Source: Actinomycetota bacterium (GTDB lineage: Bacteria > Actinomycetota > Actinomycetes > Actinomycetales > Microbacteriaceae). Taken from it: a stretch of DNA of 64,000 bases. Shown one piece after another: positions 44,360 to 53,461 of the stretch. The position numbers and the translations under genes are program-made. The notes beneath the pieces were generated by a model. The model was given only the letters and a program-made list of their open reading frames with translations, made no database searches and had not been told where the DNA came from. The first letter of the stretch is position 1, and each line of letters opens with the position of its first letter. The DNA is taken from the NCBI GenBank assembly GCA_018268515.1, contig JAFDWK010000016.1, positions 32,112 through 96,111 of the forward strand, written 5' to 3'.

Positions 44360-45823
44360 ATGAACGAGCAGACACCTCACCCCGACGCCGGGCACTCCGT
44401 GCCTCCGGCGTTCTCGTCCACCCCGGCCGCAGCACCCGGCGCGCCCGCGCCGGAGGGTGCCACGGCCCCCACCACACCCATCCCGCCGACCGGCGGCTAT
44501 GCGATCCCGGGACAGGCCCACCCGGCCCAGCCGGTGAACCCCGGGCACCCCGGCGCCGCATTCGGCGCCGCCGCGACCACGACCGCGGCCCCCGAGCGCA
44601 AGGCGAAGAGCGGTGTCGGCGGCGGCAAGATCGCGGCCATCATCATCGCGGCGGCCCTCGTCGGCGGCCTCGCCGGGGTCGGCGGTGCCGTCGGCTACGG
44701 CTCGCTGACGGCGTCGAGCTCCTCCTCCACGAAGGGCACGAGCGGTCCCAGCACCGTCACCGTGAACAACCCGGAGTCGGTGTCGGAGGCGACCGCGATC
44801 GCCGCGAAGGCCGTGCCCTCCGTCGTCACCATCGAGGTGTCCGGATCGAGCGCCGCCGGATCCGGATCCGGCATCGTGCTCGACAAGAGTGGGCACATCC
44901 TCACCAACGCCCACGTCGTGACGCTGGACGGCGAGGTCTCCGATCCGACCATCAAGGTCACCACGTCCGACGGGCGCATCCTCGACGCGACCGTGGTCGG
45001 GATCGACGCCACCTACGACATGGCCGTGATCCAGGTCAAGGACGGCTCGAGCCTCACCCCGATGGAGTTCGCGGACTCGTCCAAGCTCAACGTGGGCGCG
45101 ATGACGGTCGCCGTCGGCGCCCCGCTCGGTCTGTCCAACTCGGTCACCACCGGCATCGTCAGCGCGCTCAACCGCAGCATCCAGATCCAGTCCTCCGCGG
45201 CGCCGGCCAACCCCGACAAGCAGAGCCCGAACCAGGACGGCTCGCAGCAGCCGTTCCAGTTCGACATCCCCGGTCGCGGATCCGGATCGTCGTCCTCCAG
45301 CACCGCCGCGTCGATCTCGATCTCGGTGATCCAGACCGACGCCGCGATCAACCCCGGGAACTCCGGCGGCGCCCTCGTCAACAGCGACGGCAAGCTCATC
45401 GGCGTGAACGTCGCGATCGCGAGCGCCGGATCCTCGTCGTCCTCCTCGGGGCAGTCGGGCAACATCGGCGTCGGCTTCGCCATCCCGTCGAACATCGCCA
45501 AGCGCATCGCGAACGACATCATCGCGGACGGCAAGGCCACGCACGGCCTGCTCGGCGCGACGGTGCAGGACGCCAGCAGCCAGAAGAACGCCACGGTCGT
45601 GGGCGCGCTGATCGCCTCGGTCACCAGCGGCGGCGCGGCGGCGAATGCCGGGATCCAGGCCGGTGACGTGGTCACCGGCTTCGACGGCACCCCGATCACC
45701 GACGCCAGCGACCTCACCGCGCAGGTGCGCTCGGTGGCCGGCGGCAGCTCGGCCACCCTCACGGTCGACCGCAACGGCCAGTCGCAGGACATCAAGGTCA
45801 CCCTGGGCACGCTGTCCCAGTGA
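44360..45823 (+). CDS. HtrA/DegP-type membrane-anchored serine protease with PDZ domain
   Basis: 487 aa. A Pro/Ala-rich cytosolic N terminus (~75 residues) precedes one transmembrane helix (KIAAIIIAAALVGGLAGVGG). Then a trypsin-like domain has His in GHILTNAHVVTLDG, Asp in ATYDMAVIQVKDG and Ser in INPGNSGGALVNSDG, and a C-terminal PDZ domain follows (AGIQAGDVVTGFDGTPITDA). An insertion of ~40 Ser/Gln/Pro-rich residues (PANPDKQSPNQDGSQQPFQF) sits before the active Ser. S1C proteases degrade damaged extracytoplasmic proteins. GGAG lies 5 nt before the ATG. A hairpin terminator follows. Confidence 0.92.
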   Translation: MNEQTPHPDAGHSVPPAFSSTPAAAPGAPAPEGATAPTTPIPPTGGYAIPGQAHPAQPVNPGHPGAAFGAAATTTAAPERKAKSGVGGGKIAAIIIAAALVGGLAGVGGAVGYGSLTASSSSSTKGTSGPSTVTVNNPESVSEATAIAAKAVPSVVTIEVSGSSAAGSGSGIVLDKSGHILTNAHVVTLDGEVSDPTIKVTTSDGRILDATVVGIDATYDMAVIQVKDGSSLTPMEFADSSKLNVGAMTVAVGAPLGLSNSVTTGIVSALNRSIQIQSSAAPANPDKQSPNQDGSQQPFQFDIPGRGSGSSSSSTAASISISVIQTDAAINPGNSGGALVNSDGKLIGVNVAIASAGSSSSSSGQSGNIGVGFAIPSNIAKRIANDIIADGKATHGLLGATVQDASSQKNATVVGALIASVTSGGAAANAGIQAGDVVTGFDGTPITDASDLTAQVRSVAGGSSATLTVDRNGQSQDIKVTLGTLSQ

Positions 45824-45885
45824 TCGACTGACCGGCCTGCGGCGCCGCCGCAGGGCTCCCACAACCTGGATCTTGCATCCGAAGG

Positions 45886-45926
45886 AAGGACGCCACCTTC
45901 GCGACCACGTCGCGGGTGGCGTCCTT
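45886..45926 (+). terminator. Hairpin terminator of the HtrA-like gene
   Basis: 12-bp perfect stem AAGGACGCCACC/GGTGGCGTCCTT, loop 17 nt, then TCTCAT, 62 nt past the stop. Confidence 0.75.
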
Positions 45927-45975
45927 CTCATCTGGAACCCGCGGATCGGCTTCGTCGGCTCCGCCGACAGGGCGA

Positions 45976-45981
45976 TAGGCT
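45976..45981 (+). promoter_or_regulatory. -10 hexamer TAGGCT of the first glycerophosphotransferase gene
   Basis: Ends 6 nt before GTG 45988 (spacer CGCGGG); leaderless spacing. Confidence 0.5.
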
Positions 45982-45987
45982 CGCGGG

Positions 45988-47313
45988 GTGGCGTCCTTCT
46001 CCTTCCGCGCGGGCAACGCCGGCAAGCTGCTGAGGATCCCGCTCTACCTCCTGGGGCGTCTGGGCACCCTTCTCGTCCCACGCGGGCGGGACTGGGTTAT
46101 CGGCTGCGGAGCGGGGATCGGCGACGGCGCGCTCGCACTCTGGCGGGCCGCGAGCGAGGCGGGGCTGGAGCCGCTCTGGCTGACCGGCTCCGATCGCGAG
46201 GCCCGCGACGCCGCCGCGCTCGGCATCCGTGCCATCCCGAAGAACGGCCTGCGCGGCTGGTGGGCCACCGCCCGGGCCGGCGTGGTCGTGGTCACCCACG
46301 GCTTCGGCGATGCGAACCGCTACGCCACCGCCGGCGCCTTTCTCGTGCAGCTCTGGCACGGCATCCCGCTCAAGCGCATCGGGCTCGACTCCCCGGCCAC
46401 CGTGCAGAGCGCCTTCCTGCCGGACTTCGTGCCGCTGCAGAAGCTGCTCGGCCGGCTCTATCGCGCCCAGACGCGGCGCATCCACGTGCTCCCGGCCGCG
46501 TCGGACCGCTCCCGGGGCCGGCTCGAATCGGCGTTCGGCCTGGGCGTCGGGCAGGTGCTGGTGACCGGAGAGCCGCGCGTCGACGTGCTCTCCGCCGAAG
46601 ACCCGGTGTCCCGCCGCGCACACGCCGTGGCGCGGCGGGGCGTCGCGGTCGGCCCGATCGGCGACGGCGCCCGCGTGGTGCTGTACGCGCCCACCTGGCG
46701 CGACGGTGCGCCCGATCCGGCCGTGCCGAGCGACGCGGAATGGGCGCGGATCCTCGACGTGCTGGAGCGCACCGACAGCGTGCTGCTGGTGCGCTCGCAT
46801 CCGCTCGGCGAAGGGGAGTACCGCCCGCCCGTGTCCACGGATCGGGTGCGGTCGATCGGATCCGCACTGGTCGCCGACATCACGCCCGTGCTGCCGGCGA
46901 TCGACGTGCTCGTCACCGACTACTCCTCGATGGCGTACGACGTCGGGCTGCTCGCGATGCCGGTCGTCTATCTCGCGCCCGACCCCGTCGAGTACGCGGC
47001 CACCCGCGGCTTCTACGGCTCCTATGCCGAGGTCGCGGGCCCCGACCCCGCGGCCGACTGGTCCGAGGCCGCCGCGCAGCTGGAGGCGACCCTCGCCGCA
47101 CCGACGGAGTTCGCGCGCCGCGCCGAACTGTCGCGTGGCCTGAGCGCCCGCATGCACGCGCATCGCGACGGCCGCAACACCGCACGGGTCCTCGCTGCGA
47201 TCCTCGCCCGCACCGGCGGCATCCCGGGTGGCGTCCCGGGCTCCGTCGCGGCGTCCGCCTCCGCGGCGCCGGGATCCGCAGCATCCGCCCCCGCTTCGAA
47301 GGGAACCGCATGA
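45988..47313 (+). CDS. CDP-glycerol glycerophosphotransferase family protein (TagB/TagF-like), copy A
   Basis: 441 aa. The N-terminal ~100 residues resemble the acceptor-binding part (WVIGCGAGIGDGALALWRAA; VVVVTHGFGDANRYATAGAF). Then FLVQLWHGIPLKRIG holds the W-H-G motif with the catalytic His, followed by TGEPRVDVL, VLYAPTWRDG, LLVRSHPLG and the CDP-binding VTDYSSMAYDVGLL. These enzymes add glycerol phosphate (or a related alditol phosphate) from a CDP donor to a lipid-linked polymer at the cytosolic face. A low-complexity Ala/Ser tail ends the protein. GTG start; stop overlaps copy B by 4 nt. Confidence 0.88.
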   Translation: MASFSFRAGNAGKLLRIPLYLLGRLGTLLVPRGRDWVIGCGAGIGDGALALWRAASEAGLEPLWLTGSDREARDAAALGIRAIPKNGLRGWWATARAGVVVVTHGFGDANRYATAGAFLVQLWHGIPLKRIGLDSPATVQSAFLPDFVPLQKLLGRLYRAQTRRIHVLPAASDRSRGRLESAFGLGVGQVLVTGEPRVDVLSAEDPVSRRAHAVARRGVAVGPIGDGARVVLYAPTWRDGAPDPAVPSDAEWARILDVLERTDSVLLVRSHPLGEGEYRPPVSTDRVRSIGSALVADITPVLPAIDVLVTDYSSMAYDVGLLAMPVVYLAPDPVEYAATRGFYGSYAEVAGPDPAADWSEAAAQLEATLAAPTEFARRAELSRGLSARMHAHRDGRNTARVLAAILARTGGIPGGVPGSVAASASAAPGSAASAPASKGTA

Positions 47314-48764
47314 CGACGCCCCGCGTCACGTCCGTCCGCGTCGACGAGGAGCAGCAGGCGCTGCTGATCGCGGGGGAGGGATCGCGCCCGGCCGGGGTCG
47401 AGCTCGTCGGCCGTCGCGCCGTCGCGCCCGCGCGGATCGCCGCGGACGATGAGAGCGGGTGGCGTGCCGTGCTGCCGCTGCGAGTGGCGCGCTGGGGCGG
47501 GATCGCGCTGCCGCTGCCGAGCGGGGACTACGCCGTCACGGTCGACGGAGCACCCGTGACGCACCTCGCGATCGACCCGCTGCTGCTGCCGGGGCTCCGC
47601 ATCGGCGCCGTCGACGGCACGGTCCGGATCGCGCCGCCGATCGACCCGGCGTATGAGACCGCCGAAGGGCGGCTCGCGCTCGAGAGCCGGTACGCGGCGC
47701 AGCCCGGCGCGCGCGAGAACGCGGTGTTCTTCGAGTCCTTCTACGGGCAGTCCAGCGGCTGCAACCCCGGGGCCATCGACCGGGAGCTCGCGCGACGCGC
47801 ACCGGGCGTGACGCGCTACTGGAGCGTCGTGGACCTCTCCGTCCCCGTGCCGGACGGCGCGGTCGCGGTCGTGGAGGGCTCGCCGGAATGGTGGCGGGCG
47901 CGCGCCGACGCGCGGCTGCTGATCGTCAACGACTGGCTGCGCCGCCGCTTCGACCGCAAGCCCGGTCAGCGCGTGCTGCAGACCTGGCACGGCACGCCGC
48001 TCAAGCGGCTCGCGCTGCATCGCCCCGGACTGCATCCGCGGCGGTGGCTCGCGGTCGTGCGCGAGTCGCGACGCTGGGACGCGCTGCTCGCGCAGAACCC
48101 CTACGCGGAGAGGGTGCTGCGCAAGGCCTATGCATTCGGCCGCAAGCCGGTCTGGGTGGACGGCTACCCGCGCAACGACATCCTCACGACGGGCGACGCC
48201 GCGCGGATCCGCACCGCGCTCGGGATCGGGGAGGGCGAGCGGGTGCTGCTGTACGCGCCGACCTGGCGCGACGACCGTTCGGAGATGGTCGACTTCGTGG
48301 ATCCGAACGCGCTCGCCGCAGCCGCCGACGCCGTCGTGCTGGTGCGCGGACACTCGCGCACGATCCGCCCCGGGCGCGATCAGGCCGGATCCCGCGTCAT
48401 CGACGTGACCGGCTACCCGGACACCGCGGAGCTACTGCTCGTGGCCGACGCGCTGGTCACCGACTACTCCTCCGTGATGTTCGACTTCAGTGCGACCGGC
48501 AAACCCATGTACTTCCTGGTGCCGGACCTGGAGCACTACCGCGGCAAGCTGCGGGGTTTCTACTTCGATCTGGCCGCCCGTGCGCCCGGACCGCTGCTGC
48601 GCACCCAGGAGGAGCTCGTGGCGGCGCTGTCCGATGTGTCGGCCGTGGCCGCGCACGCCCCGAACTACGTCGCCTGGCAGGCGCAGTTCAACGGGCGCGA
48701 CGACGGATCCGCATCCGCGCGGGTCGTCGACCGGATCCTCGATCTCGGCTGGCTGGACGCCTGA
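47310..48764 (+). CDS. CDP-glycerol glycerophosphotransferase family protein (TagB/TagF-like), copy B
   Basis: 484 aa. N-terminal ~150 residues form a beta-rich module (ALLIAGEGSRPAGVELVGRR), then NAVFFESFYGQSSGCNPGAI and LLIVNDWLRRRFDRKPGQRV. The catalytic stretch is LQTWHGTPLKRLALH, with GYPRNDILTTGD, RVLLYAPTWRDDRSEM, VVLVRGHSRTI and VTDYSSVMFDFSATGKPMYF. It is better conserved than copy A at W-H-G-T-P and D-Y-S-S-V-M-F-D. Two unequal members in one operon suggest primase and polymerase steps, or two linkages, of a wall polymer. ATG 47310 overlaps the previous stop. Confidence 0.9.
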   Translation: MTTPRVTSVRVDEEQQALLIAGEGSRPAGVELVGRRAVAPARIAADDESGWRAVLPLRVARWGGIALPLPSGDYAVTVDGAPVTHLAIDPLLLPGLRIGAVDGTVRIAPPIDPAYETAEGRLALESRYAAQPGARENAVFFESFYGQSSGCNPGAIDRELARRAPGVTRYWSVVDLSVPVPDGAVAVVEGSPEWWRARADARLLIVNDWLRRRFDRKPGQRVLQTWHGTPLKRLALHRPGLHPRRWLAVVRESRRWDALLAQNPYAERVLRKAYAFGRKPVWVDGYPRNDILTTGDAARIRTALGIGEGERVLLYAPTWRDDRSEMVDFVDPNALAAAADAVVLVRGHSRTIRPGRDQAGSRVIDVTGYPDTAELLLVADALVTDYSSVMFDFSATGKPMYFLVPDLEHYRGKLRGFYFDLAARAPGPLLRTQEELVAALSDVSAVAAHAPNYVAWQAQFNGRDDGSASARVVDRILDLGWLDA

Positions 48765-48791
48765 CGCCGTGCCATCGGCCTCGAGGGCGGG

Positions 48792-49895
48792 TCAGGGCAG
48801 CGGGGTGTTGCGCATGCCGAGCCGCGAGGTGTCGACGGTGTCGTGCGCTCCGCGCAGCACGCCCGTCAGGAACCCGAGTCCCCAGGACAGGTGCATGGTC
48901 GGAAGTACCGCGAGCGTCCAGAGGCGCTCTCGCGGGCTGCGCGGTGGGTCGGTCGGGCGGCCCGGGGCGAGCGCCATCGCGATCACGAGCGCGGCGTAGG
49001 CGACGAGCGGCAGATACACCAGCGAGGCGGCGAGGGATCCGATGCCCGTCAGCACTCCGGTCAACTGCAGCGCCGCGACCACGACCGCGAGCACGAGGAT
49101 CACGAGCAGGGCGGGCGGGGCGAAGAAGCGCACGCCGTTGCTGCGGCCGTACCGGCGCACCAGCTCGCCGCGCCAGGCCCCGGTCGAGCGGAACTGGCGC
49201 GCGAGCCGGATCCAGCTCTCCCGCGGCCAATAGGTGACGGCGAGCTGCGGATCGAACCACACCGTGTGCCCGGCCTGGCGGATCCGCAGGTTCAGCTCCC
49301 AGTCCTCGCCGCGGCGGATGGACTCGTCGAACAGCCCGACCTCGTCGAGCACGCTGCGCCGCATCACTCCGAGGTAGGCGGACTCCGCGCTGCCCTCACG
49401 GGTGCCGCCGTGGTAGCTGCCGCCGCCGAGACCGACGGGAGAGTTGTAGGCGCGGGCGACCGCGGCCTGGAACGGTGTGCGCCCGTCGGCGCGCATGACG
49501 CCGCCCACGTTCGCCGCCCCGGTGCGCTCGAGCGTCTCCAGCGCACGGGCGGCGTAGCCGGGGGACAGCTCGGAATGCGCATCGACGCGGATGATGGTGG
49601 GGTGGCGGCTCGCACGGATCGCCGCGTTCAGGCCGACCGGGATGTCGGCCGCGGGGTTGTGCACGATCCGCAGCCGGGGCTCGTCGGCCGCCAGGCTCTC
49701 GGCGAGCGCGGTGGTGCCGTCGGAGGAGGGCCCGAGCGCCAGCACGAGTTCGGTGGGACCGTCCACATCCTGCGCGAGCACCGACGCGACGGCGTGCTCG
49801 AGGTAGGCGCGCTCGTTCAGCACGGGCATCACGAACGACACGCCCGCGCCGGACAGCGGGGCGCCCGCGTCGGCGGACGGTTCGGGATGACTCAC
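48792..49895 (-). CDS. Family 2 glycosyltransferase with C-terminal membrane helices
   Basis: 367 aa. GT2/GT-A fold: VSFVMPVLNERAYLEHAVAS (nucleotide loop), ELVLALGPSSDGTTALAESL, the D-x-D-like IIRVDAHSELSPGYA and the acceptor region GLFDESIRRGEDWELNLRIR (E-D-W). Two or three hydrophobic segments near the C terminus (ALLVILVLAVVVAALQLTGV; VYLPLVAYAALVIAMALAPG) suggest membrane attachment. It resembles succinoglycan-type and other envelope-sugar transferases. GTG 49895 has AAGGATC upstream; the gene is convergent with the CDP-glycerol operon. Confidence 0.85.
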   Translation of the reverse strand: MSHPEPSADAGAPLSGAGVSFVMPVLNERAYLEHAVASVLAQDVDGPTELVLALGPSSDGTTALAESLAADEPRLRIVHNPAADIPVGLNAAIRASRHPTIIRVDAHSELSPGYAARALETLERTGAANVGGVMRADGRTPFQAAVARAYNSPVGLGGGSYHGGTREGSAESAYLGVMRRSVLDEVGLFDESIRRGEDWELNLRIRQAGHTVWFDPQLAVTYWPRESWIRLARQFRSTGAWRGELVRRYGRSNGVRFFAPPALLVILVLAVVVAALQLTGVLTGIGSLAASLVYLPLVAYAALVIAMALAPGRPTDPPRSPRERLWTLAVLPTMHLSWGLGFLTGVLRGAHDTVDTSRLGMRNTPLP

Positions 49896-49964
49896 GGATC
49901 GATCCTTTCACGTCCGGCCGGTGAGCCCGGCGGATGCGGGCGCCGGGCGCGCCGGGCCGCGCCC

Positions 49965-52900
49965 TCACGCCGAGTCGCGCCGCGGATCCGCCTGCTCATA
50001 GGCGAGCTGCCCGATGAGGCGGATGATCTCCGCGCGGCGGTCCTCGCGACCGAACACGTGGTCCACGATGCGGTTGCCGGTGTCCTGATTCGTGACGATC
50101 GCGTCGGTGACGGCTACGGTGAGGTCGGGCGACTCGAGGAACTGCTTCTGCGTGTTCACCTCGGCCTGCGTGCGGATGACCGGATCCTCCAGCAACACGG
50201 TCACGACGCCGCGCGACCAGGATTCGATCCCCGATTCGGTGAAGTCCTCGCCGGCGAACAAGTCGTTGATCCGCTGCAGGATCTCGGCGAGCCGCGCGAG
50301 CCTCGGATCCCGGGCCTGGCCGGATCCGCCTTCTCCCGCGGGCATGAGCAGGTCGGCCTCGCCGCGGTCGAGGTCGAGGTCGTGGTCGCCGCTGCGCGTC
50401 TGCTTGATGCGGGTCAGCTCGACGTCCGTGAGGTCGAAGTTCTCGGGCGCGCGCCGGTCCGCGAGGCGGGGCAGCAGCAGGCGCAGATACAGTGCGCGCT
50501 TCTCCAGTCCGGTGTCCTCGTAGTTCACGATCTGGGAGAGGAAGTCGTATTGCCGCACGAACGTTCCGACGTCCTTGCGGAACAGGTCCAGTTCCTGGCG
50601 CGCGAGTTCGTCGCCGTCTGCGACGGCAGCCGCGTAGCGGGCCGAGAACCGGTCGGCGGCGGCCTTGAGCGGGCCGGTGTGGGCGCCATGCCGACGTTCG
50701 CCCGGACGCGCGGTCATCGTGGCGGCGATGAACGCCTCGACCTCGGCGTCCGTGTAGATGCCTGCCGCGTCGAGCTTGGCCTGCACATCGTGGATCCGGT
50801 CCACATCGCTGACCTCGCCGAGCGTGGCTGTGCGGTAGTAGATCTGGAAGGTCTTCAGGATCTCCTGCGGGTCGTTGACGAAGTCGAGCACGTACGTCGT
50901 GTCCTTGCCGCCCGCCGCGTAGGTGCGGTTCAAGCGCGAGAGGGTCTGCACCGCGGTGACGCCGTCGAGGCGCTTGTCGACGTACATCGCGCACAGGAGC
51001 GGCTGATCGAAGCCGGTCTGGTACTTGTTCGCGACGATGAGGATCTGGAAGTCGTCAGAGGCGAACGCGGCGGGGATGCTGCGGCCACGCAGCCCGGAGT
51101 TGAGGTTCGATTCCGAGTACGGCGGCTCGACTCCCGGGAACACCGCGCCGGGCACCTGCTCGGCCGTCATCGTCCCGGAGAAGGCGACGAGCGTCGCCAT
51201 CCGGTATCCGCGCTGCGCGATGTAGGCGTCGATGGCCTGCTTGTAGCGGATGGCGTGCTCGCGCGAGGCCGTGACGACCATCGCCTTCGCATGTCCGTCG
51301 AGCAGGCGCTGCACGTTCTCGCGGAAGTGCTCGACGATGATCGTGACCTTCTGCGCGATGTTCGTCGGATGCAGGGAAACCCACCGCATCAACCGCTTCG
51401 TCGCCTCCGCCTCATCCACCTCGTCCACGATCTGCAGGCGCGCGCGTGAACGCTCGGCGAGCTGGAACGCGGTGTCGTACGTCGTGTAGTTGCGCAGCAC
51501 GTCGAGGATGTAGCCCTCCTCGATCGCCTGCCGCATCGAATAGACGTGGAAGGCCTCCGGGATGCCGTCGGCCGGGGCATCGTCGGGGCGGCGGCCGAAC
51601 AGCTCGAGCGTCTTCGGCTTGGGCGTCGCCGTGAACGCGAAGAACGAGAGGTGCGGGGAGTCCGCCCGGGCGGCCATCTGGGCCGCGAGCACGGCTTCCG
51701 CGTCGAAGCCGCCGCCGTCGTCGAGATCTGCGAGCTCGGTGGCGGTGAGCACCTCGCGCAGCTTCTGCGCGGCGCTGCCGGTCTGCGACGAGTGCGCCTC
51801 ATCAACGACGATCGCGAAGTTCTTGCCGACGAGGCCCTTCTGGTTCTGGATCGCGTCGAGCGCGAAGGGGAAGGTCTGCAGCGTGACGATGATGATCAGC
51901 TTGCCGCCCAGCAGCGCCTGAGCGAGAAGCGTCGACTTCGATCCTTCGCCGGCCTTGCGCACCTCGTCGGCGGAGATCGTAGCGACCGTGCCGTCGACGC
52001 CCTCGATCTGCTTGATCGCTCTCTGCAGCTGATCATCCAGCACGGTGCGATCGGTGACGACGATGACCGAGTCGAACACCTTGTGGTTCTCGTCATCATG
52101 CAGGCTGCTCAGGCCGTGCGCGAGCCAGGCGATCGAGTTGGTCTTGCCGGATCCGGCGGAGTGCTGCACGAGGTAGCGGTGCCCCGGGCCCTCGGCACGA
52201 GCCGTCGCGAGGAGCTCCGTGACGAGCTCCCACTGATGGAAACGCGGGAACAGCAGTGTCGTGCTGCGGGTCACCACGCCGGTGATCGGATCCGTGGACT
52301 GACTCCTCTCCAGGTGCAGCAGGCGTCCGACGATGTTCAGCCATGCGTCGCGCTGCAGCACACGCTCCCACAGGTACGCCGTCGCGCTCTCACCCTCCAC
52401 GACCGGATTGCCTGCGCCCTGGTCGTTGCCGAGGTTGAAGGGCAGGAACCTGGTGCTCTTGCCGCTGAGCCGGGTGGTCATCCAGACCTCGTCGGTCGAG
52501 ACCGCGAAGTGCACGAACGCTCGGTTTGCGAAGCCGAGCAGCGGCTCGCCGTGTGGCGCGCGGTCGTTGCGATATTGCGCGATCGCATCGCCGATGGACT
52601 GCGTGTCCTCGGTCTTCAGCTCGATCGTGGCGACCGGGAGGCCGTTCACGAACAGCACCAGGTCGATGGATCCGTTGTGCTTCGTCGAGTAGTAGACCTG
52701 CCGCACGACCCGAAGGCGCACGGCGTCATAGCGGCGCAGAGCGGTCTCATTGAGCGTCGTCGCGGGCCGGAATGCACACATCTGGAAGGATGCCGGCGTT
52801 TTCTTGAAGCCGCGGCGCAGCACGTTGAGCGTGCCGCCGCCGGCGTCCAGCGGTGCATCGAGCGTCTTGACGAGACGATCGAGGAGCTGATCCTCGGCCT

Positions 52901-53108
52901 TGATCCGGTCGGTCGGCGTGAGCGCGGGCTTGACGGCCTTGGCGTACTCGTCGGGCTGCGTGTCCTGCAACCACGCCAGCACGTCCTCGCGGAAGAGCGC
53001 GCGCACGCGGTCGTATCCCCCGGTCTTCTCCGCCTCGTAGATCCATCCATGGGCGCCGAGATACGCGCAGATCTCGTCCTCGAACGCTTTCTCGTGATGG
53101 ATCGCCAT
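49965..53108 (-). CDS. hsdR: Type I restriction enzyme R subunit
   Basis: 1047 aa. The N-terminal nuclease domain has DLVLFVNGLPVATIELKTED (P-D...E-L-K motif; Asp ~150-170). The translocase has Walker A QHSAGSGKTNSIAWLAHGLS, DEAH box in AIVVDEAHSSQTG, SFFAFTATPKPKTLELFG (motif III) and later LIVANKYQTGFDQPLLCAMY. The C-terminal ~250 residues are the helical HsdM-binding region. ATP-dependent DNA translocation and distant cleavage at unmethylated sites need the HsdM/HsdS complex. GGAG lies before the ATG. The gene is 3.5 kb away from hsdMS, cut off by a HNH gene and a toxin-antitoxin pair on the other strand. Confidence 0.93.
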   Translation of the reverse strand: MAIHHEKAFEDEICAYLGAHGWIYEAEKTGGYDRVRALFREDVLAWLQDTQPDEYAKAVKPALTPTDRIKAEDQLLDRLVKTLDAPLDAGGGTLNVLRRGFKKTPASFQMCAFRPATTLNETALRRYDAVRLRVVRQVYYSTKHNGSIDLVLFVNGLPVATIELKTEDTQSIGDAIAQYRNDRAPHGEPLLGFANRAFVHFAVSTDEVWMTTRLSGKSTRFLPFNLGNDQGAGNPVVEGESATAYLWERVLQRDAWLNIVGRLLHLERSQSTDPITGVVTRSTTLLFPRFHQWELVTELLATARAEGPGHRYLVQHSAGSGKTNSIAWLAHGLSSLHDDENHKVFDSVIVVTDRTVLDDQLQRAIKQIEGVDGTVATISADEVRKAGEGSKSTLLAQALLGGKLIIIVTLQTFPFALDAIQNQKGLVGKNFAIVVDEAHSSQTGSAAQKLREVLTATELADLDDGGGFDAEAVLAAQMAARADSPHLSFFAFTATPKPKTLELFGRRPDDAPADGIPEAFHVYSMRQAIEEGYILDVLRNYTTYDTAFQLAERSRARLQIVDEVDEAEATKRLMRWVSLHPTNIAQKVTIIVEHFRENVQRLLDGHAKAMVVTASREHAIRYKQAIDAYIAQRGYRMATLVAFSGTMTAEQVPGAVFPGVEPPYSESNLNSGLRGRSIPAAFASDDFQILIVANKYQTGFDQPLLCAMYVDKRLDGVTAVQTLSRLNRTYAAGGKDTTYVLDFVNDPQEILKTFQIYYRTATLGEVSDVDRIHDVQAKLDAAGIYTDAEVEAFIAATMTARPGERRHGAHTGPLKAAADRFSARYAAAVADGDELARQELDLFRKDVGTFVRQYDFLSQIVNYEDTGLEKRALYLRLLLPRLADRRAPENFDLTDVELTRIKQTRSGDHDLDLDRGEADLLMPAGEGGSGQARDPRLARLAEILQRINDLFAGEDFTESGIESWSRGVVTVLLEDPVIRTQAEVNTQKQFLESPDLTVAVTDAIVTNQDTGNRIVDHVFGREDRRAEIIRLIGQLAYEQADPRRDSA

Positions 53109-53377
53109 GCATTGCTCCTTCGGGCTCAGTGCTCATAAGCATCATGCATGAACGCTGGTTCTCTGACGCAGGGTTGATGCCCGCCGAGGTGGCCTGATGT
53201 CGCCGCCGTGACCGTGGCGGGTGGCTGCGGCGGTGAGGCGTCTCTCTACGAGTCGTCCCGGTCGGCGTACGACATGGCGTCCGCTGACCGGGAGGAGACG
53301 AAGTTGTGCTGGGCTTCGATGCGGGTGGCTTGGAGGGAGTGGGAGCAGGAGCAGGGGCACTATTCGAACTGCGGCGA
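53109..53377. other. Region upstream of hsdR, no clear gene
   Basis: An open frame continues through 53208-53465 on the plus strand. Its product contains an amphipathic stretch (REETKLCWASMRVAWREWEQ) but has no ribosome binding site and runs into the SOS box of the HNH gene. I see no recognised motif; the left end should contain the hsdR promoter. Confidence 0.4.
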
Positions 53378-53426
53378 TGTGCAGGGATTTACCAGGTCCG
53401 GAGGCGAAATAGGGTGTGGATGGGTA

Positions 53427-53455
53427 TGGAACATATCTTCGATAGTTGGTAGAAT
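53427..53455 (+). promoter_or_regulatory. LexA-box-like operator and -10 of DUF222-HNH gene 3
   Basis: TGGAACATATCTTCGA at 53427-53442 matches TCGAAC-N4-GTTCGA at 10 of 12 positions; -10 TAGAAT (53450-53455) is 7 nt after it and ends 6 nt before the ATG. Spacing is identical to gene 2. Confidence 0.65.
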
Positions 53456-53461
53456 CGGGGC

